Origin: Pandoraea captiosa
GTDB taxonomy: Bacteria; Pseudomonadota; Gammaproteobacteria; Burkholderiales; Burkholderiaceae
Reading direction: 5' to 3'
Assembly (NCBI RefSeq): GCF_902459775.1
Contig: NZ_CABPSQ010000001.1
Span: forward strand, 310,001 to 374,000
Length of the DNA stretch: 64,000 nucleotides
Shown in pieces: positions 28,258 through 36,438 of this stretch; position 1 is the first letter of the stretch, and each line of letters opens with the position of its first letter. Under the pieces are notes generated by a model. That model was not told the DNA's origin. It ran no database searches and was given only the letters and a program-made list of their open reading frames with translations. The position numbers were made by a program, and so were the translations under genes.

Positions 28258-28841
28258 CACGCCTCATCTTCTTCTGCGGCCATGCCGGGGCAGGCAAGAC
28301 AACGCTTGCCAAGCGCCTCATTCGCCCGCTGATCGCGCGCAGCGGCGAGGCCTTTTGCCTGCTCGACAAGGACACCCTGTACGGTGCGTACAGTGCGTCG
28401 GTCATGGGCGCGCTGACCGGCAATCCGAACGACCGCGACAGCCCGCTGTACTTGCAGACGCTGCGCGAGCCGGAGTACGCCGGCTTGCTCGAGACGGCAC
28501 GCGAGAATCTGCGTCTGGGCGTGAATGTGCTGGTCGTCGGCCCCTTGTCGCGCGAGTTGCGCGAAGGGCTCCTGTTCGACCGTGCCTGGCTCGACGTCGA
28601 CGACGACGTGGGCGTGCACGTCGTGTGGGTCGATCTCGACGAAGCCAGCGCGAAGGAGCGCATCGTGAGCCGGGGCAATCCGAACGACGCCTACAAGCTC
28701 GAACATTGGGACGAGTACCGGGTGCGGCGTTACCTGCCGCCCGCCGCGGCATTTCCGGGGCTTGTGCGTTTCGACAATACGTCGCCGACACCGGAGGACG
28801 ATGAACAGTTGTTGCAGACGCTGTTAGCGCACACCCGTTGA
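28254..28841 (+). CDS. P-loop NTPase, probable small-molecule kinase
   Basis: This 195-residue protein has a Walker A motif FFCGHAGAGKTTLAKRL at residues 5-21, then LLDKDTLYGAY and a Lid-like KERIVSRGNPNDAYK region. The architecture is that of AAA_33/zeta-toxin-like or shikimate-kinase-like small kinases. It overlaps the cupin gene by 4 bases. The substrate is unknown. Confidence 0.75.
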   Translation: MTRLIFFCGHAGAGKTTLAKRLIRPLIARSGEAFCLLDKDTLYGAYSASVMGALTGNPNDRDSPLYLQTLREPEYAGLLETARENLRLGVNVLVVGPLSRELREGLLFDRAWLDVDDDVGVHVVWVDLDEASAKERIVSRGNPNDAYKLEHWDEYRVRRYLPPAAAFPGLVRFDNTSPTPEDDEQLLQTLLAHTR

Positions 28842-28970
28842 GACGCGGAGACGGAGAGACGTAGGGACGCAGAGGCGGAGGGATTTTTCCGAATCGTGGG
28901 GCAGGGCGAAAATCCCGTGGACGGCGATGACTAAGGTACGGGCGTTTCCCTTCTCGTTCGAGCCCCGACC

Positions 28971-30146
28971 ATGGACCTTCTGTCTTCACGCGCCTATTCC
29001 CGAGATTGGCCTCGCCGCGTTATTACCTCACTGATCGCTACGGCGATTGTGTCCGCTTCGCCAGCGACCTACGCGGGTAGCCCACCCATGCCAGGCCTGC
29101 CGCGTCTGAGCGCGGTGGTGGCAACCGCACCGGTCACGACATCGTTTTCCGGTGAAAGCGCTTCAGTCCCCGATTCGCCCACAGACGAGGCGCCCACGAT
29201 CGCGCGCATCCGCGAGCGCGGCCGCATCCTCCTGGGCTACCGTCAGGCGGCCATTCCGTTTTCCTATGTCGATGCCAGCGATCAGCCGATGGGACTGTCG
29301 TGGGCGCTGTGCCAGCGCATTGTCACGGCATTGCAGCGGACCATGGCGATGCCCGAATTGCGCAGCACACCCGTGCGGGTGATCGAGCAGATGCGCGGAC
29401 CGCTCATCAAGGGCGATGCCATCGACATCGACTGCGCCCCATCGACGGTGACGGCCGAGCGGGCACAACGTGTGTCGTTCAGCTTGCCGTATTACGCGGC
29501 GCATATCCGGCTGATGGTGCGACAGGCAACGGGCATCGAATCCCTCGACGACATGCGCGGGCTGCGACTGGTCGTGGTGCAGGGCACGACCGCCGAGCGG
29601 ATCGTGCGTGCCCGACACGCCCGCACGGGGTTTCAGCTGCTGATGGCCCGTGACTACGACGACGCGTTTCGCATGCTGCGCGAACGACGTGCGCAAGCGC
29701 TGGCGTTGGACGACGTATTGCTCGAAGGCCTGAGGGCGAGGAGCAAAACGCCGAACGCTTACCGTATCGTCGGTGCGCCCCTCTCCAGTTCCTCCGATTC
29801 CTCCGATTCGCCCGAGCACTACGCGCTGGTGCTGCCCCGGGACGATCCGGCGTTCAAGGCGCAAGTCGATGCCGTGCTCGCGTCCATGTTTCGTAGCGGC
29901 GAGATGGCACGGCTCCAGCGCGAGTGGTTTCAGGCGGCGGTGCCGCCCCACGGACACCCTCTGGCGGTCGAGCCCTCTGCCGAAGTGCTGGCGCTATGGG
30001 AGAACGGCGCCCGCGAAGTAGATGCGCATGCAGATGCGAATGAAGATGCGAGTGAAGATGCGAGTGAAGATGCGAGTGAAGATGGAAGCAGCGGCAAGCG
30101 CGCCGGGCGGGAGCCTGCGGCAACGTCCCCGCAGCCCGGATCGTGA
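28971..30146 (+). CDS. amino-acid-type periplasmic solute-binding protein, divergent paralogue
   Basis: This 391-residue SBP family 3 protein has a likely signal peptide (about residues 1-35, ending PATYA). The ligand-binding domain has RILLGYRQAAIPFSYVDAS, AIDIDCAPSTVTAERAQ and GLRLVVVQGTTAERIVR. The next gene encodes a clear paralogue. The C-terminus is extended by an acidic repeat (DASE units) and a Pro/Gly tail, unlike its paralogue. The start has a poor Shine-Dalgarno. No ABC permease or ATPase genes adjoin it. Confidence 0.8.
   Translation: MDLLSSRAYSRDWPRRVITSLIATAIVSASPATYAGSPPMPGLPRLSAVVATAPVTTSFSGESASVPDSPTDEAPTIARIRERGRILLGYRQAAIPFSYVDASDQPMGLSWALCQRIVTALQRTMAMPELRSTPVRVIEQMRGPLIKGDAIDIDCAPSTVTAERAQRVSFSLPYYAAHIRLMVRQATGIESLDDMRGLRLVVVQGTTAERIVRARHARTGFQLLMARDYDDAFRMLRERRAQALALDDVLLEGLRARSKTPNAYRIVGAPLSSSSDSSDSPEHYALVLPRDDPAFKAQVDAVLASMFRSGEMARLQREWFQAAVPPHGHPLAVEPSAEVLALWENGAREVDAHADANEDASEDASEDASEDGSSGKRAGREPAATSPQPGS
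30021..30080 (+). repeat. five 12-bp in-frame tandem repeats
   Basis: The unit GATGCGAGTGAA occurs three times exactly (30045-30080), preceded by two diverged units (30021-30044). It adds four residues per unit (Asp-Ala-Ser-Glu) to the C-terminal tail of the solute-binding protein. Copy number could vary without breaking the frame. Confidence 0.8.
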
Positions 30147-30206
30147 TGCGGCATGACGCATAAGCTAATGACAAAGGTTTCTTTGTGCGAAACGGGGTAA
30201 GTCTGT

Positions 30207-30241
30207 AAATTCCTATCGTGCTGTTAATCCGATAGGAATTT
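30207..30241 (+). promoter_or_regulatory. perfect 12-bp inverted repeat overlapping the ribosome binding site
   Basis: AAATTCCTATCG (30207-30218) and CGATAGGAATTT (30230-30241) pair perfectly across an 11-base spacer. The right arm contains AGGA (30235-30238), the Shine-Dalgarno of the gene starting at 30245. As RNA, the hairpin would mask the ribosome site; as DNA, it could be an operator. Confidence 0.6.
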
Positions 30242-30244
30242 GCT

Positions 30245-31243
30245 GTGAAAGTTGTGAAAGCTGTGATGGGTGCCAAGGAAGCCACCTGGAAAATCGCTGC
30301 CCGGCGCGTCGCGCTTGGGCTGTCCGTGTGGTTTGCCGCGCAGGCAGGTGTGATGACGGCAACGGCCGCACCGTCCGCCCAGGCGAAGTCTGGCGCTGTG
30401 GTCGCGCTGCCGACCGTGAGCGGCGAGTTGACCGGCACGCTCAAGAAGATTCACGACACGGGGCTGATCACGCTCGGTTATCGCGAGGCCGCCATTCCGT
30501 TCTCTTACGTGAACGACAAGGGCAAACCGGTCGGTTATACGATGGACCTGTGCTACGCAGTGGTCGACGCCGTGAAGACGGCGCTGAACCTGCCGAATCT
30601 GCGCGTGCGCGAAATGTCGATTACGCCGCAGAACCGCATCCCGCTCGTGAAGAACGGCACCGTCGACCTCGATTGCGCGCCGAACACCATCACGCCGGAG
30701 CGCGCGGAGCAGGTCGGCTTCAGCAATCCGTATTACGTCTCGGAAGTGCGCCTGCTAGTCAACAAGAAGGACAACATCCGGGGATTGGAGGATTTGAAGG
30801 GCCAGAATCTGGTGGCGTCGGCCGGTTCGACCGGTGAGCGCCTGGCCCGCATGCAAGCCGAGAAGATCGGTTATCGCGTGATTCCGGCGCGCGATCACGG
30901 CGAGTCGATGATGACGCTGGAAACCGGACGCGCCAAGGCGTTCGCGCTGGACGACGTGCTGCTCGCAGGTTTTCGCGCCAACGCCCGCGATCCGGAGTCG
31001 TTCGCCATCGTCGGTGCACCGCTGGAGACCGAACTCAACGCCCTGATGTTGCGTCGCGACGATCAGCAATTCAAGCGCTTTGTGGATACCACGCTGGCTC
31101 ACGTCTATACCTCGGGCGACATCCGTCGCATCCAGCGCAAGTGGTTCCAGCAGCCGATTCCGCCGCGTAACGTGAACCTGAACCTCGAACCGAGCAAGGA
31201 AGTGATCGAGGTCTGGCACAAGGGCTCGCAAGTGACCGAATGA
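30245..31243 (+). CDS. glutamate/aspartate-type periplasmic solute-binding protein
   Basis: This 332-residue SBP family 3 protein resembles GltI. It has a signal peptide ending near ATAAPSA and core motifs LITLGYREAAIPFSYVND, VDLDCAPNTITPERAEQVGF and LVASAGSTGERLARMQ. I chose the GTG at 30245, 6 bases after AGGA; an ATG lies at 30266. It is a paralogue of the preceding gene. No permease or ATPase gene is adjacent, so it must share a transporter encoded elsewhere or act as a sensor. Confidence 0.85.
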   Translation: MKVVKAVMGAKEATWKIAARRVALGLSVWFAAQAGVMTATAAPSAQAKSGAVVALPTVSGELTGTLKKIHDTGLITLGYREAAIPFSYVNDKGKPVGYTMDLCYAVVDAVKTALNLPNLRVREMSITPQNRIPLVKNGTVDLDCAPNTITPERAEQVGFSNPYYVSEVRLLVNKKDNIRGLEDLKGQNLVASAGSTGERLARMQAEKIGYRVIPARDHGESMMTLETGRAKAFALDDVLLAGFRANARDPESFAIVGAPLETELNALMLRRDDQQFKRFVDTTLAHVYTSGDIRRIQRKWFQQPIPPRNVNLNLEPSKEVIEVWHKGSQVTE

Positions 31244-31299
31244 CGTCCGACTGAAGCCCGTGCGGGGACACCCCCGCAACGCCCTGCGAGACAAGGCAA

Positions 31300-31331
31300 A
31301 GCGCCCGCCGATAGCGATATCGGCGGGCGCT
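31300..31331 (+). terminator. long perfect hairpin after the solute-binding protein gene
   Basis: AGCGCCCGCCGATA (31300-31313) and TATCGGCGGGCGCT (31318-31331) form a 14-bp stem capped by GCGA, a GNRA tetraloop. It is followed by GTCGTTT, a weak T-stretch. It separates the solute-binding genes from the kdp control region. Confidence 0.7.
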
Positions 31332-31335
31332 GTCG

Positions 31336-31406
31336 TTTACACGTTTGTGCTCCGCGTTTACGCGTTGTTTACACCCCCTTTACCCCTTTTGTCCCCGTCT
31401 TTACGC
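31336..31406 (+). promoter_or_regulatory. array of five phased TTTAC boxes, probable KdpE sites
   Basis: TTTACAC (31336), TTTACGC (31357), TTTACAC (31368), TTTACCC (31379) and TTTACGC (31400) are all in the same orientation. Their spacings are 21, 11, 11 and 21 bp, so all boxes fall on nearly the same DNA face. The E. coli kdp site also contains TTTAC-type half-sites spaced 11 bp. This lies 94-164 bases before the first kdp ORF. Binding by KdpE (39261) is inferred. Confidence 0.65.
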
Positions 31407-31499
31407 GCCCCTACGTATCGTTCAGGGCACGGCTGGCATGCGCATGCGAGGGCGCGTCGCGCCCGTGGCGTGCCGGCCGCCACACGATAGGGAGTTGTC

Positions 31500-31592
31500 A
31501 TGGACTGGTTATATCTCGGCGTGATCGTGGCGTTCGTTGCCACGACCGTCGGCTTTGTCGCGTTCTGCGCGTCGGTAGGGGGGCAGCAATGA
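31500..31592 (+). CDS. 30-residue membrane peptide upstream of kdpF
   Basis: The ORF reads [20 protein letters not shown] followed by [10 protein letters not shown], a single hydrophobic helix. GGGAG 7 bases before the ATG is a strong ribosome site. Its TGA overlaps the kdpF ATG (ATGA at 31589-31592), and kdpF overlaps kdpA in the same way, so all three are translationally coupled. It may be an extra small subunit or a leader peptide for Kdp translation. I recall similar short ORFs before kdpF in other bacteria, but this is unverified. Confidence 0.7.
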   Translation: MDWLYLGVIVAFVATTVGFVAFCASVGGQQ

Positions 31593-31681
31593 CAGCCATG
31601 TACTGGCTGAGCGGCGGACTCACGCTCGCGCTGCTCGCTTATCTCGTCTACGCGCTGTTCAAGCCGGAGGATCTAGCATGA
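31589..31681 (+). CDS. kdpF: potassium-transporting ATPase small subunit KdpF
   Basis: This 30-residue single-helix peptide has the KdpF pattern [19 protein letters not shown]. KdpF stabilises the KdpABC complex in the inner membrane. Its stop overlaps the kdpA start (ATGA at 31678-31681). It is too short for routine gene calling. Confidence 0.88.
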   Translation: MTAMYWLSGGLTLALLAYLVYALFKPEDLA

Positions 31682-33483
31682 CACTCAATGCCTGGATCCA
31701 GCTCGGCGTGTTCCTCGTCGTGCTGCTCGTACTCGCGCGCCCGCTGGGCCGCTTCATGGCCGATGTGCTTGCCGGCGAATCGCGTGTCAATCGCTGGTTC
31801 GCACCGCTCGAACGCGGCCTTTACCGCCTGTGCGGAGTGCGTCCCGAACAGGAAATGCACTGGCGCACGTACGCCATCGCACTCGTCGGCTTTAACGCTG
31901 TCGGTGCGTTCTTCGTCTACGCCCTTCAGCGCTGGCAAGTCTGGCTGCCGCTCAACCCGCAGGCGTTCGGCAACATCACGCCCGATTCGTCGATGAACAC
32001 GGCGGTGAGCTTCGTCGCCAACACGAACTGGCAGGGCTACGCCGGGGAATCGACGATGAGCTATCTCACGCAGATGCTCGGACTCGCCGTGCAGAACTTC
32101 CTGTCGGCCGCGACCGGTATTGCTGTCGTCGTCGCGCTGATTCGCGGTTTCGCCCGTCACACGGCGCAGACCATCGGCAACTTCTGGGTCGACATGACCC
32201 GCATTACGCTCTACATCCTGGTGCCGCTGTCGGTCGTTCTCGCCGCCTGCCTCATGAGCCAGGGCGTGATCCAGAACTTCGACGCGTACAAGGACGTGAC
32301 GACGCTGCAGGTCACGCACTACGACAATCCGGTCCTGGGCCCGGACGGTCAGCCGAAGCTCGACGCTGCCGGCAAGCCGGTGACCACGCCGGCACAGACG
32401 CAAACGCAAACGTTGCCGATGGGCCCGGTGGCCTCACAGGAAGCGATCAAGATGCTCGGCACCAACGGTGGCGGCTTCTTCAACGCGAACTCGGCTCACC
32501 CGTACGAGAACCCCACGCCGCTCGCCAACTTCCTGGAAATCCTCGCGATCTTCCTGATTCCGGCGGCGCTGTGCCATACGTTCGGGCGCATGGTCGGCGA
32601 CCGTCGTCAGGGACTGGCGATTCTTGCCGCGATGACGATTGCGTTCTCGATCGCGACCGTCGCCACGGTATCGGCCGAACAGGCGGGCAATCCGACACTC
32701 GCAACACTTGGCGTCGATCAGCAGGTGAGCGCCGCACAGTCGGGCGGCAACATGGAAGGCAAGGAAACGCGCTTCGGCATCGTGGCTTCGGGCATTTTCG
32801 CCACCGTCACGACCGCGGCTTCCTGCGGTGCGGTCAATGCGATGCACGACTCGCTCACGCCGCTGGGCGGACTGGTGCCGATGCTGTTGATGCAGCTGGG
32901 CGAAGTGATTTTCGGCGGTGTGGGTTCCGGCCTGTACGGCATGCTCGTTTTTGCCATGCTCGCGGTATTCGTCGCCGGCCTGATGATCGGCCGCACGCCG
33001 GAATATCTGGGCAAGAAGATCGAAGCTTACGAGATGAAGATGGTCGCCGTGGCCGTGCTGATGACGCCGCTGCTGGTGTTGCTCGGCACAGCGCTCGCCG
33101 TGCTGGTGCCCGCCGGGCAGGCCGGTGTGGCGAACCCGGCCACCCACGGATTCTCGGAAATCCTCTACGCGTACAGCTCGGCCGCAAACAACAACGGCAG
33201 CGCCTTCGCGGGTCTGTCGGCCAACACGCCGTTCTACAACACCACGCTGGGTATCGCGATGTGGTTCGGCCGCTTCTGGGTGATCGTGCCGGTGCTGGCG
33301 ATTGCCGGCGCGCTGGCGCGCAAGAAGCGTATCGCGGCGACCTCGGGCACGTTGCCCACGCACGGTCCGCTGTTCGTCGTGCTGCTGCTCGGCACGGTGC
33401 TGCTGGTGGGCGCGCTCACCTACGTGCCGGCCCTCGCGCTTGGTCCGGTCGCCGAACATCTGGCGATGATCGGTGCGCATTGA
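31678..33483 (+). CDS. kdpA: potassium-transporting ATPase, K+-channel subunit KdpA
   Basis: This 601-residue membrane subunit selects and conducts K+. It shows the P-loop-like filter segments ([49 protein letters not shown]) and about ten helices. The length is slightly above that of E. coli KdpA. It is the first large gene of the operon, coupled to kdpF. Confidence 0.97.
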   Translation: MTLNAWIQLGVFLVVLLVLARPLGRFMADVLAGESRVNRWFAPLERGLYRLCGVRPEQEMHWRTYAIALVGFNAVGAFFVYALQRWQVWLPLNPQAFGNITPDSSMNTAVSFVANTNWQGYAGESTMSYLTQMLGLAVQNFLSAATGIAVVVALIRGFARHTAQTIGNFWVDMTRITLYILVPLSVVLAACLMSQGVIQNFDAYKDVTTLQVTHYDNPVLGPDGQPKLDAAGKPVTTPAQTQTQTLPMGPVASQEAIKMLGTNGGGFFNANSAHPYENPTPLANFLEILAIFLIPAALCHTFGRMVGDRRQGLAILAAMTIAFSIATVATVSAEQAGNPTLATLGVDQQVSAAQSGGNMEGKETRFGIVASGIFATVTTAASCGAVNAMHDSLTPLGGLVPMLLMQLGEVIFGGVGSGLYGMLVFAMLAVFVAGLMIGRTPEYLGKKIEAYEMKMVAVAVLMTPLLVLLGTALAVLVPAGQAGVANPATHGFSEILYAYSSAANNNGSAFAGLSANTPFYNTTLGIAMWFGRFWVIVPVLAIAGALARKKRIAATSGTLPTHGPLFVVLLLGTVLLVGALTYVPALALGPVAEHLAMIGAH

Positions 33484-33511
33484 ATAATGAAATGAGGCAT
33501 TCGAGGCACTC

Positions 33512-35638
33512 ATGAATCAACCCTCAGGAAATACCGTCACCCGGCAACTGGGCGAGGGGCATACATCGGCAACGAAGTCGATGTTCGACCCCGCCATCGT
33601 GAAGCCGGCCATCGTGGACTCGTTTCGCAAGCTGCACCCGCTCACCCAGGCCAAGAACCCGGTGATGTTCGTGGTGTACGTCGGCAGCCTGCTCACGACC
33701 GTGCTGTTCGGCATGGCCGTGGCGGGGCATGCCGAGGCGAGCGCGCCCTTTATCCTCGCGATCACGCTGTGGCTGTGGTTCACGGTGTTGTTCGCGAACT
33801 TCGCCGAAGCGCTGGCCGAAGGCCGCAGCAAGGCCCAGGCCGCGTCGTTGCGTCAGGCGAAGAAAAACGTGCCCGCCAAGCAACTGCGCTCGGCGCGCCG
33901 CGACGCGCAATGCCTTGTCATCGACAGCGCCAGTCTGCGTCGGGGCGACTTCGTGCTGGTCGAAGCCGGCGACGTCATCCCCGCCGACGGCGAGGTGGTC
34001 GAAGGCGTGGCGTCGGTCGACGAATCGGCCATCACGGGCGAATCCGCGCCGGTGATCCGCGAGTCCGGCGGCGACTTCTCGGCCGTGACCGGCGGCACGC
34101 GCGTGCTCTCCGACTGGATCATCATGAAGGTGACGGTCAATCCGGGCGAAGCGTTCCTCGATCGCATGATCGCGATGGTGGAAGGCGCGAAGCGCCAGAA
34201 GACGCCGAACGAGATCGCCCTCACGATTCTGCTCGTGGCGCTCACGCTGGTGCTGCTGCTCGCGACGGCCACGCTGTTGCCGTATTCGATCTACAGTGTG
34301 TTCGTCACCCACGCAGGCAATCCGGTCACCATTACCGTCCTCGTCGCGCTGCTGGTCTGTCTGATTCCGACGACCATCGGCGGGCTGCTCTCGGCCATCG
34401 GCGTGGCCGGTATGAGCCGCATGATGCAGTCGAACGTGATCGCCACGTCAGGGCGCGCGGTGGAAGCGGCTGGGGACGTCGACGTGCTGCTGCTCGACAA
34501 GACCGGCACCATCACGCTGGGTAATCGTCAGGCGTCCCAGTTCGTGCCCGCGCCGGGCGTGGACGAGCGCGCACTGGCCGATGCCGCGCAGCTCGCATCG
34601 CTGGCTGACGAGACGCCGGAAGGCCGCAGTATCGCGGTGCTCGCCAAGCAACGATTCAATCTGCGCGAGCGCGAGATGAGCGGTCTGAACGCGCTCTTTA
34701 TCCCGTTCACGGCGCAAACGCGCATGAGCGGCGTGGACCTTGCCGACAAACAGATCCGCAAGGGGGCGGCCGAGGCGGTGAAGCGTTACGTCGAAGCGGC
34801 CGGCGGCACGTGGCCGGTCGCGCTTGCAGCCTCGGTGGACGACATCGCCCGTCGCGGCAGCACGCCGCTGGTCGTGGCAGAGCACGACGCCAATGGCGCT
34901 CGCGCCCTGGGTGTGATCGAACTCAAGGACGTGGTCAAGGGCGGTATCAAGGAACGCTTCGCCGAATTGCGTCAGATGGGCATCACCACGCTGATGGTCA
35001 CGGGCGACAACCGCCTGACCGCAGCGGCGATCGCGGCGGAAGCCGGGGTGGACGACTTCCTCGCGGAAGCCACGCCGGAGGAGAAGCTCGCGACGATCCG
35101 CAAGTATCAGGCCGAAGGCAAGCTCGTGGCGATGACCGGCGACGGCACGAACGACGCGCCCGCGCTTGCGCAGGCCGACGTCGCCGTGGCGATGAACTCC
35201 GGCACGCAGGCGGCGAAGGAAGCGGGCAACATGGTCGATCTGGACTCGAACCCGACCAAGCTCATCGAGATCGTGGAGATCGGCAAGCAGATGCTGATGA
35301 CACGCGGCAGTCTCACGACGTTCTCGATTGCGAACGACGTGGCGAAGTACTTCGCGATCATTCCGGCGGCGTTCGCCACAACTTATCCGCAGCTCGATGC
35401 GCTCAACGTCATGCGACTGGCGAGTCCGTCGTCGGCCATTTTGTCGGCGGTGATCTTCAACGCGCTGATCATCGTGGTGCTGATTCCGCTGGCGCTCAAG
35501 GGCGTGAAGTACCGCCCGTTGGGGGCGGCCACGCTGCTGCGCCGCAACCTCTTCGTCTACGGTCTTGGCGGGATTCTGGTGCCGTTCGTCGGTATCAAGG
35601 TCATCGACATGATCATCGCCGCGCTGGGCTGGGCCTGA
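33512..35638 (+). CDS. kdpB: potassium-transporting P-type ATPase subunit KdpB
   Basis: This 708-residue P-type ATPase energises KdpA. The phosphorylated Asp329 lies in [29 protein letters not shown] and [14 protein letters not shown] complete the catalytic set. About 20 extra N-terminal residues precede the family core. GAGG 6 bases before the ATG supports the start. Confidence 0.97.
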   Translation: MNQPSGNTVTRQLGEGHTSATKSMFDPAIVKPAIVDSFRKLHPLTQAKNPVMFVVYVGSLLTTVLFGMAVAGHAEASAPFILAITLWLWFTVLFANFAEALAEGRSKAQAASLRQAKKNVPAKQLRSARRDAQCLVIDSASLRRGDFVLVEAGDVIPADGEVVEGVASVDESAITGESAPVIRESGGDFSAVTGGTRVLSDWIIMKVTVNPGEAFLDRMIAMVEGAKRQKTPNEIALTILLVALTLVLLLATATLLPYSIYSVFVTHAGNPVTITVLVALLVCLIPTTIGGLLSAIGVAGMSRMMQSNVIATSGRAVEAAGDVDVLLLDKTGTITLGNRQASQFVPAPGVDERALADAAQLASLADETPEGRSIAVLAKQRFNLREREMSGLNALFIPFTAQTRMSGVDLADKQIRKGAAEAVKRYVEAAGGTWPVALAASVDDIARRGSTPLVVAEHDANGARALGVIELKDVVKGGIKERFAELRQMGITTLMVTGDNRLTAAAIAAEAGVDDFLAEATPEEKLATIRKYQAEGKLVAMTGDGTNDAPALAQADVAVAMNSGTQAAKEAGNMVDLDSNPTKLIEIVEIGKQMLMTRGSLTTFSIANDVAKYFAIIPAAFATTYPQLDALNVMRLASPSSAILSAVIFNALIIVVLIPLALKGVKYRPLGAATLLRRNLFVYGLGGILVPFVGIKVIDMIIAALGWA

Positions 35639-35716
35639 TAAGCGCGGTATCCGGGCGCGGCGGCCACGCCGCGGCGCGCTCGGACCACACTGCTGACACT
35701 CTAAGGAATCGATGTC

Positions 35717-36301
35717 ATGAAAACCCTTCTGCGCCCGATGCTGAGCCTGTTTGTCGTGCTCTCGGTCATCACCGGGCTGGTGTATCCGCTGGTCGTGACC
35801 GGCATTGGCCGGACCGCGTTCTCGCGCGAAGCCGCCGGCAGCCTGATCTACAAGGACGGCAAAGCGGTTGGCTCGTCGTTGATCGGTCAGAACTTCGACG
35901 AACCGAAATACTTCTGGGGCCGCCTGTCGGCGACGTCGCCGAATCCGAACAACGCTACCGCGTCGGGTGGCTCGAACTTCGGCCCGCTCAACCCGGCGTT
36001 GACGGATGCCGTGAAGGCACGCATCGCGGCGCTGCGCGATGCCGACCCGTCAGCGCAACTGCCGGTACCGGCCGACCTGGTGACGGCTTCGGGCAGCGGC
36101 CTCGATCCCGACATCAGCCCGGCGGCGGCCGAGTATCAGGTCGCGCGCGTTGCCAAGGCGCGCGGGCTGAGCACGGACGCGGTGCGTGAGCTGGTGGCGC
36201 GCAGCACACAGGGCCGTCAATGGGGAATTTTCGGAGAGCCGCGGGTGAATGTTCTGAAGCTCAACCTCGCGTTGGATGGATTGGCACGAGGCGCCGTCTG
36301 A
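35717..36301 (+). CDS. kdpC: potassium-transporting ATPase subunit KdpC
   Basis: This 194-residue subunit has one N-terminal helix ([19 protein letters not shown]) and a periplasmic domain with [18 protein letters not shown] and [13 protein letters not shown]-type residues ([17 protein letters not shown]). AAGGA precedes the ATG at normal spacing. A strong terminator follows before kdpD. Confidence 0.96.
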   Translation: MKTLLRPMLSLFVVLSVITGLVYPLVVTGIGRTAFSREAAGSLIYKDGKAVGSSLIGQNFDEPKYFWGRLSATSPNPNNATASGGSNFGPLNPALTDAVKARIAALRDADPSAQLPVPADLVTASGSGLDPDISPAAAEYQVARVAKARGLSTDAVRELVARSTQGRQWGIFGEPRVNVLKLNLALDGLARGAV

Positions 36302-36368
36302 AAGACGGCACCGCAGGCAGGGCAGACCCGGGAATCGCTGGTTTTGCTCGTCGGCCTGCGGTAGATTG

Positions 36369-36399
36369 GCGGCACGCCCGGCGCGTGCCGCGTTTTTTT
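36369..36399 (+). terminator. Rho-independent terminator between kdpC and kdpD
   Basis: GCGGCACGC (36369-36377) and GCGTGCCGC (36383-36391) form a 9-bp stem with a 5-base loop, followed by G and seven T (36393-36399). It lies 68 bases after kdpC and 39 before kdpD, so kdpDE expression needs read-through or its own promoter. Confidence 0.85.
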
Positions 36400-36438
36400 G
36401 TACTGACGTGGCTCGCGTCTTCATAGTGGACTGACCCG

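Noticed and set aside
31300-31331. hairpin as a KdpE operator
   Set aside because: The perfect GC stem with a tetraloop right after a stop codon fits a terminator better; the TTTAC boxes start just after it.
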